NCBI GenBank assembly: GCA_031283785.1
Contig: JAITBC010000078.1
Location: forward strand, 1-6,932
Length of the DNA stretch: 6,932 nucleotides
Direction of reading: 5' to 3'
Source of the DNA: Tannerella sp.
GTDB lineage: Bacteria; Bacteroidota; Bacteroidia; Bacteroidales; Tannerellaceae
A model generated the notes under the pieces. The model made no database searches and had not been told where the DNA came from. It was given only the letters and a program-made list of their open reading frames with translations. Of the stretch, positions 5,306-6,932 are shown one piece after another. A program made the position numbers and the translations under genes. Position 1 is the first letter of the stretch; every line of letters starts with the position of its first letter.

Positions 5306-6932
5306 TTAATATCCCGGATTCTGTTTGAATTCGGCGTCTATGTTCAGGTCAATCTGTGTCTGTGGAATCGGCCACCGGAAATTATGTTCTTCGATGTGTG
5401 CTCCCGGACAAAACGGATTGTCGTTATATTTCCGTACCCGTTCAATAAGTTTTCCCGTACGGCGCAATACAATCAAACGCCATTCTTCTCCATAAAGTTC
5501 CCTGGCACGTTCATCTAAAATATAATCGATGTCGATCTCACTCGCTGATACCGGTTTGGCGTTTGCCCTGGCTCTTACCAGATTTACATCGGCGGCTGCC
5601 AAGTCGGGACGATTGACGCCCAGATATGCTTCTGCCCTCAACAACAAAGTTTCTGCAAAACGCAAAGCATACCAGTCCTTATGCGTAGAGCCTCCTCCCG
5701 CTCTGGGGAGATTCACCGTATAATTACACGGGTCATGGAATTTCATGAAGACAGGGAACAACAGCCGAACCGTATCGTCCAGTGGATTGGTACGCGGATA
5801 TGCAGATCCTTCATACAGCTTGAAGTCAATCTTTTGTCCGTGATATTTCGATTCGGGGTTATCGTAATAAATATTCCTCTTGATATTGTGTTCGGCGTTC
5901 CGGATATCGTTGTCCCAATCGTCAGCCCACAGGTAGTAATGCACCAAATTTGTTCCGCGGCCATTTCCACAGGGACGGCTGAGAGTATCGGAAATACCTG
6001 TCCACGCATTGTTGTACCATGTTCCGTTGATGGCCTTTTTTCCGTCAGGAGCTACGGAAATGTCGAAATAGCGCGGTCCATAAATATACGCGGAATTAAT
6101 AGTCGTCTGATCCGTTACTCCCCGTTCGCACTGGATGACCCACATCGCTTCGGTATTGTTCGGCAGGTTGTGATTGGTATAACCGAAAAGATCGAAATAG
6201 ACATCCCCCGATCCCAGTATATCCTTTGCCAGCCTGTTGCCGAATCGTTCGGTCATCAACGCATACCGGTAATCGTCTACTACATGCGTAGCTGCATTCA
6301 CGGCTTCCTGGGGATTATTCATTTCCAGATAAGTCTCGGCAAGATAGTGCCATGCCGGCCCTTGCGTAATACGTCCTGGCGCATCCTCTTCCCCTGGTAT
6401 AGGCAGATGGGTAGCTGCAAACTTGAAATCTTCTTCCATCAGCTTGTGAATTTCCGAGACCGACTCCCTGACAAAATCTGCTCTTGCAGAAGATACAGGA
6501 CTGTTCATCAATGGAATGTCACCATAGGTAGAAACCAGATTCCGGTAAATAAACGCCCGGAAGAACCTCGCTTCTGCCAGACAGGCATTTTTCCCCGCTT
6601 CTCCTCTGGCAAACACATTTGCATTCAAACTTTCCGTCCTGTCAAGCAATAAATTAGCCCACTGGATAATTAAGAATCCTTCTCTCCAGTGATCCACTAC
6701 CGGCGTATAGGTAGGCGTCAAATCCCTGTACGAGTTCAGGTATCTGCTGCCACGATCGGGTGTTTCTCCATTATATCCCACATCCGATCCGTGAGTAGCC
6801 CAATTCATTGTACCGAAAGTAGCATAGGTGTAATACACCGATCTCACCCTTTGATGGAGTGCGGTAATTCCCTGTATTACGCCGGATTCCGGTGCATAAG
6901 CGTTCTCCGGAGACAGAAAATCAAGGGGCGTT
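5306..6932 (-). CDS. RagB/SusD-family outer-membrane nutrient-binding lipoprotein (5' end outside window)
   Basis: The frame is open from the right edge to TAA at 5308-5306, giving 541 residues; the lipoprotein signal peptide and first residues are missing. SusD-type proteins sit on the cell surface as the lid of a TonB-dependent SusC-like porin and bind glycans or peptides. Visible hallmarks (numbered from the first complete codon) are the N-terminal PLDFLSPENAYAPE, a TPR-like region with AEARFFRAFIYRNLVSTYGD at 119-138, and ALRFAETLLLRAEAYL at 422-437. ERARELYGEEWR lies at 474-485, WPIP at 520-523 and the C-terminal QNPGY at 537-541. The size fits the family. A GTG at 6847 could be taken as a start, but the upstream 28 codons are in frame and SusD-like, so it is internal. 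A susC gene is expected upstream, outside the window. The ligand cannot be predicted. Transcription is convergent with the ABC operon. Confidence 0.95.
   Translation of the reverse strand, partial: TPLDFLSPENAYAPESGVIQGITALHQRVRSVYYTYATFGTMNWATHGSDVGYNGETPDRGSRYLNSYRDLTPTYTPVVDHWREGFLIIQWANLLLDRTESLNANVFARGEAGKNACLAEARFFRAFIYRNLVSTYGDIPLMNSPVSSARADFVRESVSEIHKLMEEDFKFAATHLPIPGEEDAPGRITQGPAWHYLAETYLEMNNPQEAVNAATHVVDDYRYALMTERFGNRLAKDILGSGDVYFDLFGYTNHNLPNNTEAMWVIQCERGVTDQTTINSAYIYGPRYFDISVAPDGKKAINGTWYNNAWTGISDTLSRPCGNGRGTNLVHYYLWADDWDNDIRNAEHNIKRNIYYDNPESKYHGQKIDFKLYEGSAYPRTNPLDDTVRLLFPVFMKFHDPCNYTVNLPRAGGGSTHKDWYALRFAETLLLRAEAYLGVNRPDLAAADVNLVRARANAKPVSASEIDIDYILDERARELYGEEWRLIVLRRTGKLIERVRKYNDNPFCPGAHIEEHNFRWPIPQTQIDLNIDAEFKQNPGY

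Noticed and set aside
5681..6652. 323-codon plus-strand frame opposite the susD-like gene
   Set aside because: It is antisense to a protein with clear SusD motifs over its whole length; its translation has no domain features.

Overview
The window looks like a piece of a Bacteroidetes chromosome, probably Bacteroidales. The strongest pointer is a textbook RagB/SusD-type outer-membrane nutrient-binding protein at the right end. The lack of Shine-Dalgarno sequences in front of the main genes and an IS5-type transposase tail at the left edge fit the same group. I cannot name the species.

Layout from left to right. (1) Positions 3-191 hold the C-terminal 62 residues of an IS5-family transposase cut by the window edge, with a near-perfect hairpin over its last codons. 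(2) About 1.07 kb (192-1267) has no recognisable gene. It contains a degenerate 22-bp tandem repeat (489-576), imperfect direct repeats, a 52-codon ORF with a strong ribosome-binding site and a Cys/Lys-rich tail (754-912), and a nine-G homopolymer (961-969). (3) A compact plus-strand operon of three genes (1268-4924) encodes one ABC ATPase with a NosF-like Q-loop and two paralogous six-helix ABC-2 permeases. Gaps between the genes are 24 and 12 bp. (4) A convergent intergenic region (4925-5305) has a 12-bp palindrome, a perfect 16-bp inverted repeat and a clear intrinsic terminator for the minus strand. (5) A minus-strand susD-like gene runs off the right edge (5306-6932); its 5' end and any susC partner lie outside.

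How they may work together. The three-gene operon should form one inner-membrane complex: an ATPase dimer driving a heterodimer of the two permeases, each carrying a periplasmic domain of about 200 residues. The substrate is not visible. The SusD protein would act at the outer membrane with a TonB-dependent SusC-like porin. It is convergently transcribed, so a functional link to the ABC system is not shown. The most speculative candidate for something new is the small Cys/Lys-tailed ORF upstream of the exporter operon, but the evidence for it is thin. Otherwise the window looks like a conventional transporter locus beside an IS-disturbed intergenic region.
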